DNA of 64,000 nucleotides. Origin: Latrodectus hesperus (taxonomy: Eukaryota; Arthropoda; Arachnida; Araneae; Theridiidae). The DNA is taken from the NCBI GenBank assembly GCA_037975125.1, contig CM075853.1, positions 51,342,458 through 51,406,457 of the forward strand, written 5' to 3'. This document shows, piece by piece, positions 18,140 through 30,299 of this stretch; the stretch's first letter is position 1, and each line of letters opens with the position of its first letter. The position numbers were made by a program, and so were the translations under genes. The notes under the pieces were generated by a model that saw nothing but the letters and a program-made list of their open reading frames with translations, searched no databases and had not been told where the DNA came from.

Positions 18140-18900
18140 ACTATAGAGATCCCAGTCAGTCCTCTGAAAAATACGTTCTGCACATCCGAGCTTGATGAAA
18201 TTTGGTATGTACTTTATCAGGACCTCAAGGAGTTGATGTCAGCAGAACAAAATATTTAATATTTTTACTGTTTGGTGGCATTTTTGAAACATAAAAACTT
18301 GTATGCAAACTAGTCAAGCTTATTGTGAATTTTGAGATCAGTACTAGAAACTAATCTCACTTTGACAGATGAAAGATCAAACTGTATAGTAAAATTGTTT
18401 CAAGAAACAATAGCAATCGTAAATTAAACTACATGAATTTCATTACTTAAATAAAATGCCAAAAGCATCTATTATTTTTAATCTCAGAATTGAAGGTAGT
18501 GATTATGATATATGGAATAATCGAGATGTGCTGCCAGAAGAAGGAATCATTTGCGAAAGAAATTGTGAAAGAATTTGTGTTATTCCTATAGTTGAAAAGG
18601 TCTCTTACGCCCGCTATTTTTTCGGCAAGTGCTCGATCACTATAAAGTAAGTTAATAAACCTTGGTTGGCAGTACAAAAATTCCTCCAATCAAGTTTAAA
18701 ATATTATTCGTATAAGATCCACATGATATAAATCCTGCAACTGTCAGACTACCAAACATGCTCTGATGTTGCTTGCAGAAGTTTGGTGACAATATGTATT
18801 GATGGCATGTAGCCTTGAAATATTATATGATCAAATAAAGAATATTTTCATTGACACAGAGCTGTGAATAATTACCATTAAGGCATGTTAGGTAATTCCC
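18140..18900. repeat. Possible unclassified interspersed repeat
   Basis: A block of more balanced base composition with sharp edges in AT-rich DNA. It contains two mutually antisense open frames, 18456-18650 (plus, 64 codons) and 18689-18447 (minus, 80 codons). Neither shows a domain I recognise. The segment near 18,190 (gatgaaatttggtatgta) resembles phrases common in arthropod repeats, but that is an impression from memory, not a match. It could also be a short exon of a host gene. Confidence 0.3.
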
Positions 18901-21900
18901 CTCCTAATCCTCTAACTGAACAACCACTGCTTTCCGATTATATCTTTGTATGGTATAATTTTTTTGTTTATTTTATCCTTTGACTATTTTTCATTGAAAT
19001 TTCTCATTTCAAAATTTTAAAACCTTTTCTATCGTGAGTGTCGTATGTTGTAGAGAATTCCTTCAACAGCACGTCAAAGCAGACTTCTGTCTATATGCAA
19101 GAAAGATAAACCTTTTTATATTAGACACATAGTCAAAAATATGCTACTTAGACTAAATAAAAACCTAGTCAAAAAAGCTTTGGAGAAGATTCTTATATAA
19201 ATCCTTATGATATTTTTACGCCTATAAAACTATATTTGTGGTGAAGGAATTAGTCATCACATTATATATTCTTACTGAAATCCCTATCGATATAAACTTT
19301 GCACAAACTTTAAAAACGTTATAATGCATTTTAAACATGTGATTTATATCAATGGGAGGGAGAGCACACGTTGATCAAATTCTGTAATTTAATTATTTTT
19401 AATGATTTTCGCAGAATTTTAGTTCTTCATTAAGCATGACTCTGTTTGTTAAAAATTTAACTATTAATAACCAGAGCAAATTTTGTTCCATGTTTTATTA
19501 CACAAATCGTTTTACCATAATTACTATTATTTATAAAATAAGTTTCATCAAAATTCGATAAGAAAAGGTTTTACTTTTAAATAACGAGTTTATTTATAAA
19601 CATTCTGTGCATGTTCTCTTAATATTTGATAGAAACAGTATAAAAAAGTGTGCATTTTCCTCCAAAATGTTTTAAAATAATTCTTATTTGATGAACTATT
19701 ATCATAGATTATAGAATTTCAAAAGAAATTAAAAGTATTTAATGCAGTAATTATTAATAAAAATGATTATTAACATGTACCTAAAATAATTTAGTGAAAT
19801 TGTATTGTTAGCGAAATTTGTGTTTAAAATGTTTTTACCAAAATCTTTAAAATAAAATAAAAGTTTAAGAATAAAACAGTATTTAAGAATTGCTTAATCT
19901 AAATTAATTGAAATAATTCATTTTAAAAAATTTTAGTGTAATATTCCTCCTCATCAAAATTAAAAATATTTAAAAAATGCGTAAGTAGTTTTTGGCAAAT
20001 TAACATCTTTTAAGAAAAACTTTAAACAAAATTTTTTATTGATGACAGACAACTTAATTCCTCAATTTGAAATGCTCCTGAAAATATAAGCAATGTAAAA
20101 TTCATACTTCTTAGCAATTAGTTTTTTAAGCAAATTTAATGCTTACGATTTAAATTTTTTTATTTCGTCAATGGGGAAATCTTCCTCGCATTTATTTTAT
20201 GCAATATGCCTTAATTTCAATTTTTATTAAATACTTTTAAAGGGATATAAAATATTTTACATTAAAAATTCCCTTTTACAAAAAATATTTTTACATATAC
20301 TTTTTGCTTGTTTTAACATAATCTTTATTACTTCTGCTTAAATTATTTTGATACAAAAGAAATTGTGCTCTCTAATAGCTTGTTTTTAATTTACTGATAT
20401 GTTTTACTTCATCAAACCCTAATTTCAAAAACCGTACTTAAAAATCCTATTATTCGTTAATTTGTTATTGGATATTATTTTTATTTATGGAAAATTTATA
20501 AAAACACTTTTTTTCGTTAATTTAATATAAAATTTGTAACGTATTTTTAGTTATTTATTTATCTGAGAGTATTTATTTTTAAACATTTAATAAGGTATAA
20601 TGAATTTATTGGATTGAATAAGAATATTCTAAGTTTTGATTTATATCATGTATTACCATGAATTGAAGTACGAAAAGATTTTAACCCACCATGACTTTTA
20701 ACAAAAATTTGTTATTTTAAAATTTAATGCTAAACTTATTTTAAATATTCGTATCGAATCTAGCTGAGATATATGAGGCATCTGCATTTTCATAAATAAA
20801 TTAAACGTTTTGTCATCTTATTTATGAAAATGCAAAGATTTCTGTATTTCTCCGTTTTATCAGTTTAATATGCTGTATTTTTCTTAAGAGCTTTAAAAAT
20901 AAACTTAAAAAAGTAGCAAATTTTCACATTACTTTTACTACTCATGAGAAAGAAAAATACTCACTATTTTAATTTAAAAAACACATATTAAACAGTAATA
21001 AAATTTTTATTTTTTGAATCCCATTCAATCAATTGATTTATTTGGAGAAATATTATTCTTCACAGAAGACATTATTTCATCTAGCAAAAAAAATCTACTA
21101 TAATAGATATACATTTCCCAAATTGTCTTTTATTTGAAGTTTTCTTCTTGCCGATAAATGCTTATTCCTTATTATTATGAAAATGTCTTTAATTAATTTA
21201 AATTTTAGATACATTTAAAATAAAAATGAGTTTTTATAAAATTTAAGTCCAGCACTTTTTTATATAGAGAGTATACTGTTATTTTTTGAGATGCATTCAA
21301 AAACTATAATTTGAGTATCTTTTCTTTTTTAAATTTTTCATTATGTATGGACTTTAAACATCTACATTAATATTTAATTCATATTTTTTCTTGCTTACAT
21401 ATAAAACAAAGAATTATTGTTCATGCATAACAAAATTGGTCGTATCATTGCATTCTAAACATAAGTTCTATTTTTGAAAGATATGCATATTGAATAATTT
21501 AAATATGTCACATATCATTTGTAGTCAAAATGTACTTTTAAAGAAAGAGTATATACAATTATATAGGTTATTGATAATATATAGATTATATAGGTTACAA
21601 TTATATAGGTTACTGATAAAATTGTGACTTTTATTTAAAAAAAATATATTTTCCTTTAATATACCAAATCTAAGCAATATCTTCAAAAATATCAAAATAT
21701 AAATGTTTTAAAACTGCTTCGGCTGTGAAACTAAGCATTTTTCATTTTAACTAATGAAATATTTAGTTTTCCTGAATTCAAATGATTAGAATGTCAATTT
21801 AATTTCTTTCCTGATTATTTTAATGAATTTCTAATAAACAGGATGTAAAATTAAAAGATATATATTAAATATATTAAATTATTTTTAAAACAATTAAAAT

Positions 21901-23250
21901 AATTTTTCAGTACCAAGCACTTTTATAATATTTTTATTTCACATTTGCATTTTAGAAAAAACGTTTTTTTATTATTTTACGGTATTATAATACACAAATT
22001 TGCTTTCTTATCCAGCAGCATTAATTATTTTAGAGGCAACGATATCCTAAAAATCTATGCTTATTGAAGTTCTATATTTCCCTACAAATGGTGGTGTATT
22101 TCTAATGATTATAAGTAAAACTAAAAGTAAAGTGATATATCATTCTAATCAGCTATTGCTTTTTTTAAATGCTTTAAAATATGATTATAGATTAAAAAAA
22201 TACCTTGAAATAGTTTTTTCTTTTTTTAAAAAAACATCAAAGAAAAATTAAATTTAATATCAAAAAATCAAATACAATGACATTATTCTTTAAATAAAGG
22301 AAATATATATATAAGTTTTATATACTTCCATACATGACAGAAAGAATATATATGCCATAAAGAAATCTGAAATTGACTACCAAGATACCTGAATTTTAAT
22401 CACCAAGCAATATGTTACTACAAAATATTAGTCAAAAATGTCCATTATACATTGATTCATTGATGCAATAATATTTTATTTTTTAACTTTATATATTAGA
22501 AATAAAATGTTTTTAAATAACGCTAAAGGAGCTTAAAGATTTTATAAAATGTTAATTTTAACTGTCTATTCAAAGAATAATTTCTTTGAAAAAAAGTTTG
22601 TCTGTTAAATTTTTACAAAGCAATAGTGGTTTTAATTGAAGTAAATATTTACAATAAATGATTTAAAAAATACAAAAAGAAAAAATTTTTCTGAACATTC
22701 AGAAATTATTAAATAAACATTGAAAAGTGATTTGTAATGAATAAACTTTTATAAAGTAAATCATACAGCAAAAAAAATCAAATACTTTGCGACACAAATA
22801 TTGACTTTAATTAAATAATGTTTTCGATTCAGATTATTGAACTCTAAATCTAGTTTCAATTTCGTGTGTATCAATAATTAATGTTATTATTTTTAGAAAG
22901 ATTCCATTTAATAAAGGGGAGATAAAAAAACTATTATTTCTCATTGCTTGTTATTTTTGTGTTTTCATTTTACCCTATTTTTTGTTTTCTCACTGTTTTT
23001 ATTTATCAGCTTAAGAAATACAATTAAAATAGGTCTAATTTTAATAGCTAGTAATTCTCATTCTTGTTTATTTTTTCTCCATTTTCTAGTCAAAATTTTA
23101 ATAATCACCAAAATTTCAAATTTGAACTATTATTTTTAATCCGTTCTATGAATAAGAACTCAATGAAAGTGTTTTTAAAAATGAACTTATATGAAAATTT
23201 TCTTTATTTTCATCATAAAATAAATGAAGTAGATTATAATATGTGAAGTA
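18901..23250. other. AT-rich non-coding stretch
   Basis: No gene recognised. It includes a small tandem duplication (listed separately at 21,555) and otherwise A/T-rich unique-looking sequence. The frames at 22,057-22,251 and 22,948-23,246 are low-complexity F/L/K runs that I do not regard as genes. Confidence 0.5.
21555..21617. repeat. Short imperfect tandem repeat, 42-bp period
   Basis: A unit starting acaattatataggtta occurs at 21,555 and again at 21,597, with a further partial copy of gattatataggtt between them. This gives about 1.5 copies of a 42-bp unit. Confidence 0.75.
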
Positions 23251-23255
23251 TATGT

Positions 23256-23345
23256 CCTAGTTAGGTGGTTAGCCTAACTCAAAAACCCCAGTGTTTAGTT
23301 CCCAAATATGCTTGATACTGAAACTAGCGGCCCACTGAATGGATA
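23256..23345 (+). mobile_element. Degenerate tRNA-derived SINE fragment
   Basis: An A-box-like segment (tagttaggtggttag, 23,258-23,272) is followed about 25 bases later by a weak B-box-like segment (agttcccaaata, 23,297-23,308). The interval is richer in G and C than its flanks. The spacing fits an internal RNA polymerase III promoter of a tRNA-derived SINE, but the B box is poor (ggttcgaatcc expected) and I see no clear tail or target duplication. Compare the stronger examples at 35.7 and 43.4 kb. Confidence 0.4.
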
Positions 23346-23770
23346 AAATACTGGCTTTTAACAATCATTTATTTTAAAAATTAAAAATATTTAAAGTTTT
23401 AGTGTGTATATTCTATTAATTAAAATGGTAAAAAATAAACAGGAAATTGGCTATAAGACTTATGTTCACACGATACTCAATCAATATTTACTTAATAAGC
23501 AGCAAAATAAATTCTTATAAATAATTCAATTGATAAACAAAATGTTATAGTCAACAGAAGAATTTAATAATAATATACTGATATTGAAAAATTCAATGTA
23601 TATAACAAAGAGTTAAATTCAATGAACTAAGAGAAAACTTAAAATTTAGCTCTTTCAGGAGCTAAAAACATCAATTTATTAAATTACCACTAAGAAAATA
23701 GCTAAAGGCAATAGTATTCTTACGCGTAAGAAAATGTAAGCAGTTTCAAATCCAATTTATATACTATGCA

Positions 23771-24066
23771 TTGATTTTTCACTTAGATACCACGAGTCTT
23801 GATTTTCCGATAGCAAAACGGGTAACATTTGTTGCACTCTTAATTAGATTAAGCCACAAACAAGCCTTTATACTCATGGATGTGGTTTTCCATCTCTCCT
23901 TAAGAGAAACAAATACTTTAGCAGGAAGTTCGTCCATTATTTTCAGTAACATGGTAATTTCGATTACTTTCATTAAAAAAAGCTTTATCGCAGAATATCT
24001 GTTGTACTCAACAAGGTAGTGGAAAAATGAAAATTGAGAAGTATCTCTTACAATTAAATAAGACAA
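23771..24066. other. Unassigned open region on both strands
   Basis: Two antisense frames are open here: minus 24,066-23,779 (95 codons) and plus 23,771-24,019 (82 codons). The minus-strand product has balanced composition (it includes MDELPAKVFVSLKERWKT) and reads more like real protein than the surrounding noise, but it carries no motif I recognise. It could be an exon, a decayed transposon segment or chance. A 16-bp perfect palindrome (ttcttacgcgtaagaa) lies just to the left at 23,717-23,732. Confidence 0.3.
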
Positions 24067-25321
24067 TTTTCCTTAGGTAATGAAATAGAAGAATATTTTC
24101 GTAAATCTTGTTTGTGATACATTTATTTTTTTCCAATGGCGGGCACTGAGATACATTTATTAAATGTCCTTTATCAAAAAAACTTTCAAAATCAAATATA
24201 TTTATCAAATATTCCTTATCAGAATTCGATAAATGAACAAATAAATATTAAAATTAGTGTGGCATTGATGCTTTCAAAAAATATTTTTATTAATGTGCAA
24301 ATTAAATTCCTAAATTCACTCAACACTATTTATAATAACTTCATTTAAACAAACTGCTTGCAAACCGAATAATGGTTACTAACGAATGTCAAGTTTATTT
24401 TCATATATTTTTTCATCTGAAATTTTTTAACAGGAGCTGTTGTTTTGATAAGGATCTATACATTTTATAAACTGCAATTTCGGTTCACATGCTGTTGTGT
24501 CCAAAAAAGTAAAATACCTAAATGTATTATATTGCTGCATTACAGACTATTTCTTGTTAATATTTCACTGACTTTAATAATAATACATTCACAATGCAAG
24601 AACATGAAAATAGTAGAAAAACCATCGCCTTCAATAAGACTTTTTCATAAATTTTGAAATAACTGGAAGAATTACATGCATTAAAGTTATCGAGTAAATT
24701 ATTAAAGTGGATTATTAAACTCATTGCTTCTTATTATTAATTGAAGTATATGAATTCAATTTTAAAATTTAGAAGAACGCATATAGTTTTATCATAATAA
24801 AATTTTCAATAGCTAATAAAAAAATATCATTTATTGCATAAAAAAACAATATTTGTAAATTATTGAGTCATAATAGTTTATGCTATATTTTTGAAGTATG
24901 AATAAAAATATGAAATTTTTTAATCAAATGGGAATCAAGTGAAATATATTAAGATCTTATGAAAAATTTAAGGATTTTTTTAAGATCATTTAACTTTTTT
25001 GCTGTTTTCACTAAAGGTAACAACAATTTGATGTGGAAGTTATATAATCTTTAGTAATAATCTAAATTATATTTTAGTGTGTTTTTACTTGAGGTATATA
25101 GAGCAAAGAATGCAGCAGAAAAAATGAAAACAAAAATCATTTGACATAAAATGAGTATAAATACTCTTTGCTTGTTCATGAGATAAGGTAGAAATATTAA
25201 CACTCAAGATAAATAAATTAATTTCATTTAAGTTTGATGATAAAACAAGTACATTTGTAAAATACTAAGAAACTAGTTCTTATACATTGCAAAAATGCCT
25301 GAAGTATTTAAAAGAATGATA
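24067..25321. other. AT-rich non-coding stretch
   Basis: Nothing recognisable. The small frames at 24,136-24,348 and 24,445-24,657 are low-complexity. The stretch ends at the left target-site duplication of LINE-A. Confidence 0.55.
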
Positions 25322-25331
25322 TAGCAATGTG
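25322..25331. repeat. Left target-site duplication of LINE-A
   Basis: tagcaatgtg here is repeated exactly at 30,300-30,309, directly abutting the two ends of LINE-A. It identifies the insertion site and both element boundaries. Confidence 0.85.
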
Positions 25332-25347
25332 TTTCTTCTTCTTCTTC
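25332..25347 (-). repeat. (GAA)5 3' tail of LINE-A
   Basis: Read on the minus strand, the element ends in five GAA units and a few bases, immediately followed by the target duplication. Simple-repeat 3' tails instead of poly-A are known from several LINE clades (for example the TAA tail of the I factor). Confidence 0.85.
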
Positions 25348-25422
25348 AGGTTGGGTTTGTATGTCATTGGCACCTCTGCTTTAATCAGCATTTTGTACCA
25401 TTAACTCCAAATCCAATATTTC

Positions 25423-28400
25423 CTAGTTCCAGTTACTCGGGTCACCCACTTTATTAATAAAGTCCGATAACCCTTTAATGGAGTCTAGGTGTAACTCTCT
25501 AGTATGGATGATGCCTAAAGAAGTTAATCTAGGGAGGGCAAGAGCCTCGCATTCGTAAATGATATGCTTGGCCTTTTCCTCTTGCGTATGACATTTCCTG
25601 AAGATAGGGTCTTGATGAAACAATCCCATTTTAGGAGGTGCTTTCTGAAATAGTAGTGCCCAGTTATGAAGCCTACGATTAAATGTATCTTCTGCCTAAA
25701 ACATCTAAAAATTTCAGAGGCAATCCTCGCTGATGATCCACAGATCATACTTTTAGCATGGGTTTGACCAGGAGTGTTGAGCCAAGCTTCATACATCTTC
25801 CGTCTCTCTCATCTAAGAACATTGGTTTTTGCGGTCTTCAAATTGATCCCACAAAAAGGTTCTGGACCAATGGGAACAAAAGACGATCCTTGTTTAGCAA
25901 GCTCATCAGCCCTTTCATTACCTTCGATACCTTTGTGCCCTGGCACCCATACAAGGATCACCTTGTTTCTAGTTGCCAATTCTGTAAGAAGGTTTCTACA
26001 TTCCAAAATCATTTTAGATTTGATTTCGAAAGAATTAAGCGCTTTTAAAGCGGCTTGACTGTCACTAAAAATGAGAATCCGCTTACCGTAGTAGCCCTTC
26101 TTCATATTTAGTCGCAGGCAGCGGATAATGGCCAAACCTTCTGCCTGGAAGACCGTAGCGTATAGCCCAAAGCTTACAAACAGGCTGATTCTTAGTAACA
26201 CGCCATATACTCCCAGTCCTGAGAGACTGTTCTTCAGTGATCCATCTGTGTACCAGATTAGATCTCCTGTTTTAGTTTCAAACATGTTGTTATCCCATTC
26301 ATCTCTAGTTGGAAAAACTATTTCAAATATCCTATCAAACATGTATGATTTTTCCATGATGTCTGAGGGCATCAGGAAAGTAGGATCTTGAATTTTCCTG
26401 GTGATGCCCCTGTGGCCTTTGGCAACAGGCTGGTCATACCAGTGGTTTTGCAGCTTCATTCTGTATGCAGTCATTCTTGCAGCGCTGCAGATAAAGATGT
26501 CCAAGGGAGTCAGATCCAACACAACCTCCAATGCTCTGGTTGGTGTGGTGGACATTGCTCCCGTGATGCAGAGACAGGCCAGTCTTTGCAGACCTCCCAG
26601 TCTGTCAATCACAGTCTTCTGTTCCACCTTACACCACCAGATCACACAGCCATATGTGAGAATAGGCCTGACAAAAGCTGTGTACATCCATAACATCAGT
26701 TTTAGATGTAAACCCCGTTTTTACCAATCAATCGCCTGCAAATCATAATGCTTTTCATTGCTCGGTTAATCCTTTCATCAATGTGCTTATTCCAGGTGAG
26801 TTTCTAGTCTAAATAGATGCCCAGATACTTCACCTCTGAAGCCACATTGATTTCAACATCAAAAAGTCTTGGTATGAAAAAACCTTTCCGTTTCTTTTTG
26901 CGTGTAAAAGGTACAAGGTAGGTTTTCTGAGGATTAACCATCATCCATGCACCATTTACATACATAACTTAGAGCATCCTGCATGAGATGACAAGTTATG
27001 TCAAAATCTTTGCCAAGGATAAGAATGACAATGTCATCAGCATATCCTTGCGTATAATAGCCCCTATCATTTAGATGTTTCATAAGGCTATTTACAACTA
27101 GGTTCTAAAGTAATGTTGACTGAATACCTCCTTGAGGACAACCTCTAGTAGTCTTTTTTTCAAATGATTCCCCGAAGATGTTCATTTGTATACATCTATC
27201 CGAAATTAAGGCCTCAATCCAAGTACACAGGGTCTGATTAATCCCTGCCCCTCTAAGTGCATTGAGGATGGATGGATGGGAAGTGTTATCAAAGACACCC
27301 TGAATGTCGAGGAAAGTTGCCAAGGCAATATCTTTTTGATCCAGAGTGGTTTCAATCTTGGAAACTAGCTGATGTAGAGCGGTTTCAGTAGATTTTCCGG
27401 GTTGATAGGCAAATTGAAGAGCATGCAAGGGACTATTACTACCCAAGTAATCTCTAATATGCCGATCAATGATTTTCTCCATAAATTTAAGAAAGAATGA
27501 AGAAAGACTGATTGGTCTGTAAGACTTGGCCTGGTCATAGGTATCCTTGCCAGGTTTAGGAATGAAAACAATCCTAGTCTTTTGCCATATCTTTTGTATG
27601 TAACCCGTTGCCAAGCTAGTTCTGTAAATTCTAGTTAGCACTGGTATGACAACCTTCTCTGCCTTCTGGATCATAATGGGCATAATTCCATCAGGCCCTG
27701 GGCATTTTAGAGGTTTAAAGGCAAAGATTGCCCATTTAACAATGTTGTAATTTACGATATTTTTAGCGATGGTCCATTGATTGCTATTGACTCTTTGCAA
27801 AGAGCCAATGCAGTGCTCCCCTTCGTTGCTATAAATATCTCTAGCTCCTAGAAAGTGGGTTTTGGTCATAATTACCATAACCTCTTTCCCGGAAGCAGCA
27901 AAATTACCCTCCTCGTCGTTTAGGGTGCCAGCCAAAATAGGTTCATCCCTTTTAAGGAGTTTCTGGAGTCTAGCTCCTTCAGAAATAGAATCTATCTCTT
28001 CACAGAACTTCCTCCAGGAGTTAATTTTGCTTTTTCTAACAAATTTGTTATAATAAGTGAGGGCCGTTTTATAGTTCTCCCATTCACCATTTTTCTTGGC
28101 TTTATTAAAAAGTTTTCTAACATTTGCTCTTTCGGCAGCTAGAGAGTCATTCCACCAAGGACATTGGAGTTTAGCTTTTTTAGTGCGAATAGGGCAATTG
28201 TTATGATAAGAATCTATAATACTACTCTGCAGAAGGTCTGCTGTAACTTCTATATCGTAGTTGTCTCTAATAGGTCAGTTCCCGAGCTCAACCAACCCAG
28301 TAAGTTCCTCCTGGAATTTCTTCCACTCCGTCCTAACTGGGTCTCTGAATATGCAATCCGGACACACATTAGAGTGAATTTCAAAATGGATGTTTTGATG

Positions 28401-29039
28401 ATCTCAGCCAGAAGGTCTGCCATCTACTTTCCAATTTTTGATATTTTTACTAATCAGCGTTGTCGCTATAGTAATGTCAATTACTTCAGATCGATTGGAA
28501 GTAATGAAATTTGGTTCATTGCCCTCATTTAGAATATCTAACCCATAGTTTAGAATGAATTCTAAAAGGTACTCACCTCTTTCTTGTGTCCGTACATCCC
28601 CAGACAACATGGTGAGCATTACAGTCTAGTCCTAGGATTACCTGCGAGTTGTTATCTCTGCAAAAGTTCATGAGCTTGTGCATAGAATGGTCAGGTGGAG
28701 CCTTCTCTTCATAGGGCAGGTTTCCAGAGCCAAAAACAATTTCTTTGTCCCTACCCTCTATGTTGAGTCTGACTTTCACAGCTGTCAGGTCCCTAAGGAT
28801 AAATTTGAGAGGGGTAGAACCTCAATGTTTTTATCTAAGAGTATACAAGTTCTAGCGTTACCATTAGTACAATAGATAAGCTTACCATTAGTTCCTTTGA
28901 GGCCACTGATTCTCCCCCTAACCAACCAGGGTTCCTGAATCAGGGCCAGGTGTATATCCCCAGCAAGAAACTTCATACTGAGGTTAGTAGTACCTCTTCT
29001 ACAGTGGTGGAGGTTGGCTTGAACTACCTTCACCCCCAT
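25423..29039 (-). pseudogene. LINE-A ORF2 (endonuclease / reverse transcriptase / RNase H), broken
   Basis: The protein would nick target DNA and copy the element RNA into it. I start it at the ATG at 29,039, which overlaps the end of ORF1 by 41 bp. Domains in order: an APE-type endonuclease (about 29,030-28,390) with VKVVQANLHHCRRGT, IQEPW and GLDCNAHHVVWG; a CPWWND linker motif near 28,165; a reverse transcriptase (about 27,750-26,700) with YRPISLSSF, FLDIQGVFD, RGCPQGG and the catalytic YADD at 27,033-27,044; an RNase H (about 26,260-25,860) with WYTDGS, AEGLAI, SDSQAAL and WVPGHKGIEGNERAD; and a C-terminal C/H-rich motif (HIIYEC). In-frame stops lie at 28,404, 28,275, 27,105 (in the LLW position just after the GG loop), 26,804 and 25,809. 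Frameshifts occur near 28,785, 28,590, 26,945, 26,720 and 25,620. The catalytic residues I can check are still present. Confidence 0.92.
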
Positions 29040-29988
29040 CAGCAGGAGCAGGTTTGTCAAGTACTTTAGCCTGCACTTGTTGAAGTTCAATATGAAACTT
29101 ATATCCCCTTACACAAAGTGTGGCAGCATCTAGTTCAGGCACACTAAGAACGATTGTCCGCCCAGATGGATCGTTCTTAATGTTAAGAACGTTCCACTCC
29201 ATTGGAGTGACCCCACCGTTCTGAGCCTCGATTTTTCTCATGAGCTCTTTAGGCTCCAATTCACTACAGATTTTCAGCAGTTTTGCAATTATCTTGGTGG
29301 TTCTGACAAGTTTCCTTGCCTTACCCACCAAGAGTTTTTGCTCCTGCCAAGGGCTTATGTCACTGACATTTGGTTCCAGCCACTTTGAGCTCTCCAGATT
29401 TGCACAGTTGATAATAAGTGCCCCATTCTCAAGTTTACATGATAGGAAGGTTGGGGCAAAACCCTCCTCATTCCTTCCTATTTTCTTGGTTAACAAGAGT
29501 TCCAGGTTGAAGGCCTGTTCCTCTATTAACCGTTTTTTCGGATGACCCTCTAAGAGCACAGCCATCTTGATCGCCGTGAGAGCCGCCCTGTAAATAAATC
29601 CCCCAGGTCCTTCTCTCTTGGCAGCCTTTCCAGCCTTGCCCTGGTTCGTCCGGTTGGCGGAACGCTTCTCGCCTTTGGTTGCCTTGGGTTTTTTAACCCA
29701 AGTCGCCTCAGCGATTTTGCGCTTCTTCACCAGCTTCCTTTTCTGGGCACCAAAAAGTCTCTTTTTAAGCTTGATTCTGGTCAGAGAGTCAGTCATGCTA
29801 GAAATAGCTTCCTGACTCTCACCAGAAGAAGATGGTTTGGAGGTTATTTCTACCTCCTGTGAAGGTATCATTGCTGCCCCTTCACTATATTGTCTCTTAG
29901 TTCCCTTGTCTTTTTCAGCAAGGTCTGCTTCAGAGGTTTCACCTGCAAATGCAGAGAGGTTTGTTATTTTTAATGTCTTTTCAGCCAT
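28999..29988 (-). CDS. LINE-A ORF1, gag-like nucleic-acid-binding protein (329 aa, intact)
   Basis: I choose the ATG at 29,988; the open frame runs 22 codons further upstream but only to a TTG. Residues 1-70 are acidic and serine-rich. Residues 71-126 are strongly basic (RIKLKKRLFG, KRKLVKKRKI), suited to RNA binding or nuclear import. Residues 130-310 look globular, with tryptophans at 203, 214 and 265 and a segment (WNVLNIKND, then TIVLSVPELD) resembling the DUF4780 domain found in ORF1 of some arthropod LINEs; this is recalled, not searched. The C-terminus is P/S-rich. There are no CCHC zinc knuckles. In such elements ORF1 coats the RNA and escorts it to the genome. It overlaps ORF2 by 41 bp in another frame. 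Intactness next to a shattered ORF2 is notable. Confidence 0.85.
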   Translation of the reverse strand: MAEKTLKITNLSAFAGETSEADLAEKDKGTKRQYSEGAAMIPSQEVEITSKPSSSGESQEAISSMTDSLTRIKLKKRLFGAQKRKLVKKRKIAEATWVKKPKATKGEKRSANRTNQGKAGKAAKREGPGGFIYRAALTAIKMAVLLEGHPKKRLIEEQAFNLELLLTKKIGRNEEGFAPTFLSCKLENGALIINCANLESSKWLEPNVSDISPWQEQKLLVGKARKLVRTTKIIAKLLKICSELEPKELMRKIEAQNGGVTPMEWNVLNIKNDPSGRTIVLSVPELDAATLCVRGYKFHIELQQVQAKVLDKPAPADGGEGSSSQPPPL

Positions 29989-30299
29989 AGAATAACATTT
30001 AATAAGCTCAGGTAATATGACAGTCCACCCAGCATTGCCTGAGTTACTGGGCAAGGTAAATTATTCTAGAAATTCGTCATGCAACTAGAGGCTCCGTTAA
30101 GACATCAATACCGCAATGCCAAATAACCCTAGGCATGGGTCGCATAACACCAGGGTTTACGGGAGCTGATTTGCGGCCTCTGATTCTATATTCAAGATTA
30201 TCCTGTCATTACTACAGGACATTCGGCGATCCACTACCTGCCGACGCATCTGGTGGCTGCTCAAGCCCCAAGAAGGTACGCGTATACCCTGGTTCCAGG
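29989..30299 (-). other. LINE-A 5' UTR
   Basis: Sequence between the right target duplication and the ORF1 ATG, high in GC compared with host DNA. On the minus strand it begins CCTGGAACCAGGG, itself a small palindrome. LINE promoters lie inside the 5' UTR, so this part probably held the internal promoter; I see no specific promoter motif. Confidence 0.7.

Larger units (their letters stand above)
25332..30299 (-). mobile_element. LINE-A: near full-length non-LTR retrotransposon, R1/LOA-like
   Basis: A 4,968-bp minus-strand retrotransposon bounded by a perfect 10-bp duplication (tagcaatgtg). In element orientation: a 5' UTR of about 311 bp (30,299-29,989), an intact ORF1, an overlapping ORF2 with endonuclease, reverse transcriptase, RNase H and a C-terminal CHC-like motif, a short 3' UTR, and a (GAA)5 tail at 25,334-25,347 instead of poly-A. 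A terminal RNase H domain, a gag-like ORF1 without CCHC knuckles and a short microsatellite tail fit the R1/LOA/I side of the LINE tree. I place it near R1/LOA from the wording of the RT core and the WVPGHKG RNase H region, not from a search. ORF1 is open but ORF2 carries at least ten disabling changes, so the copy is old and cannot move on its own. Confidence 0.92.

Noticed and set aside
25758..26748. Plus-strand ORFs of 87-115 codons over LINE-A
   Set aside because: They are antisense shadows of the RT/RNase H coding strand, whose motifs are all on the minus strand. The frames at 28,164-28,532 and 29,240-29,815 are shadows too.
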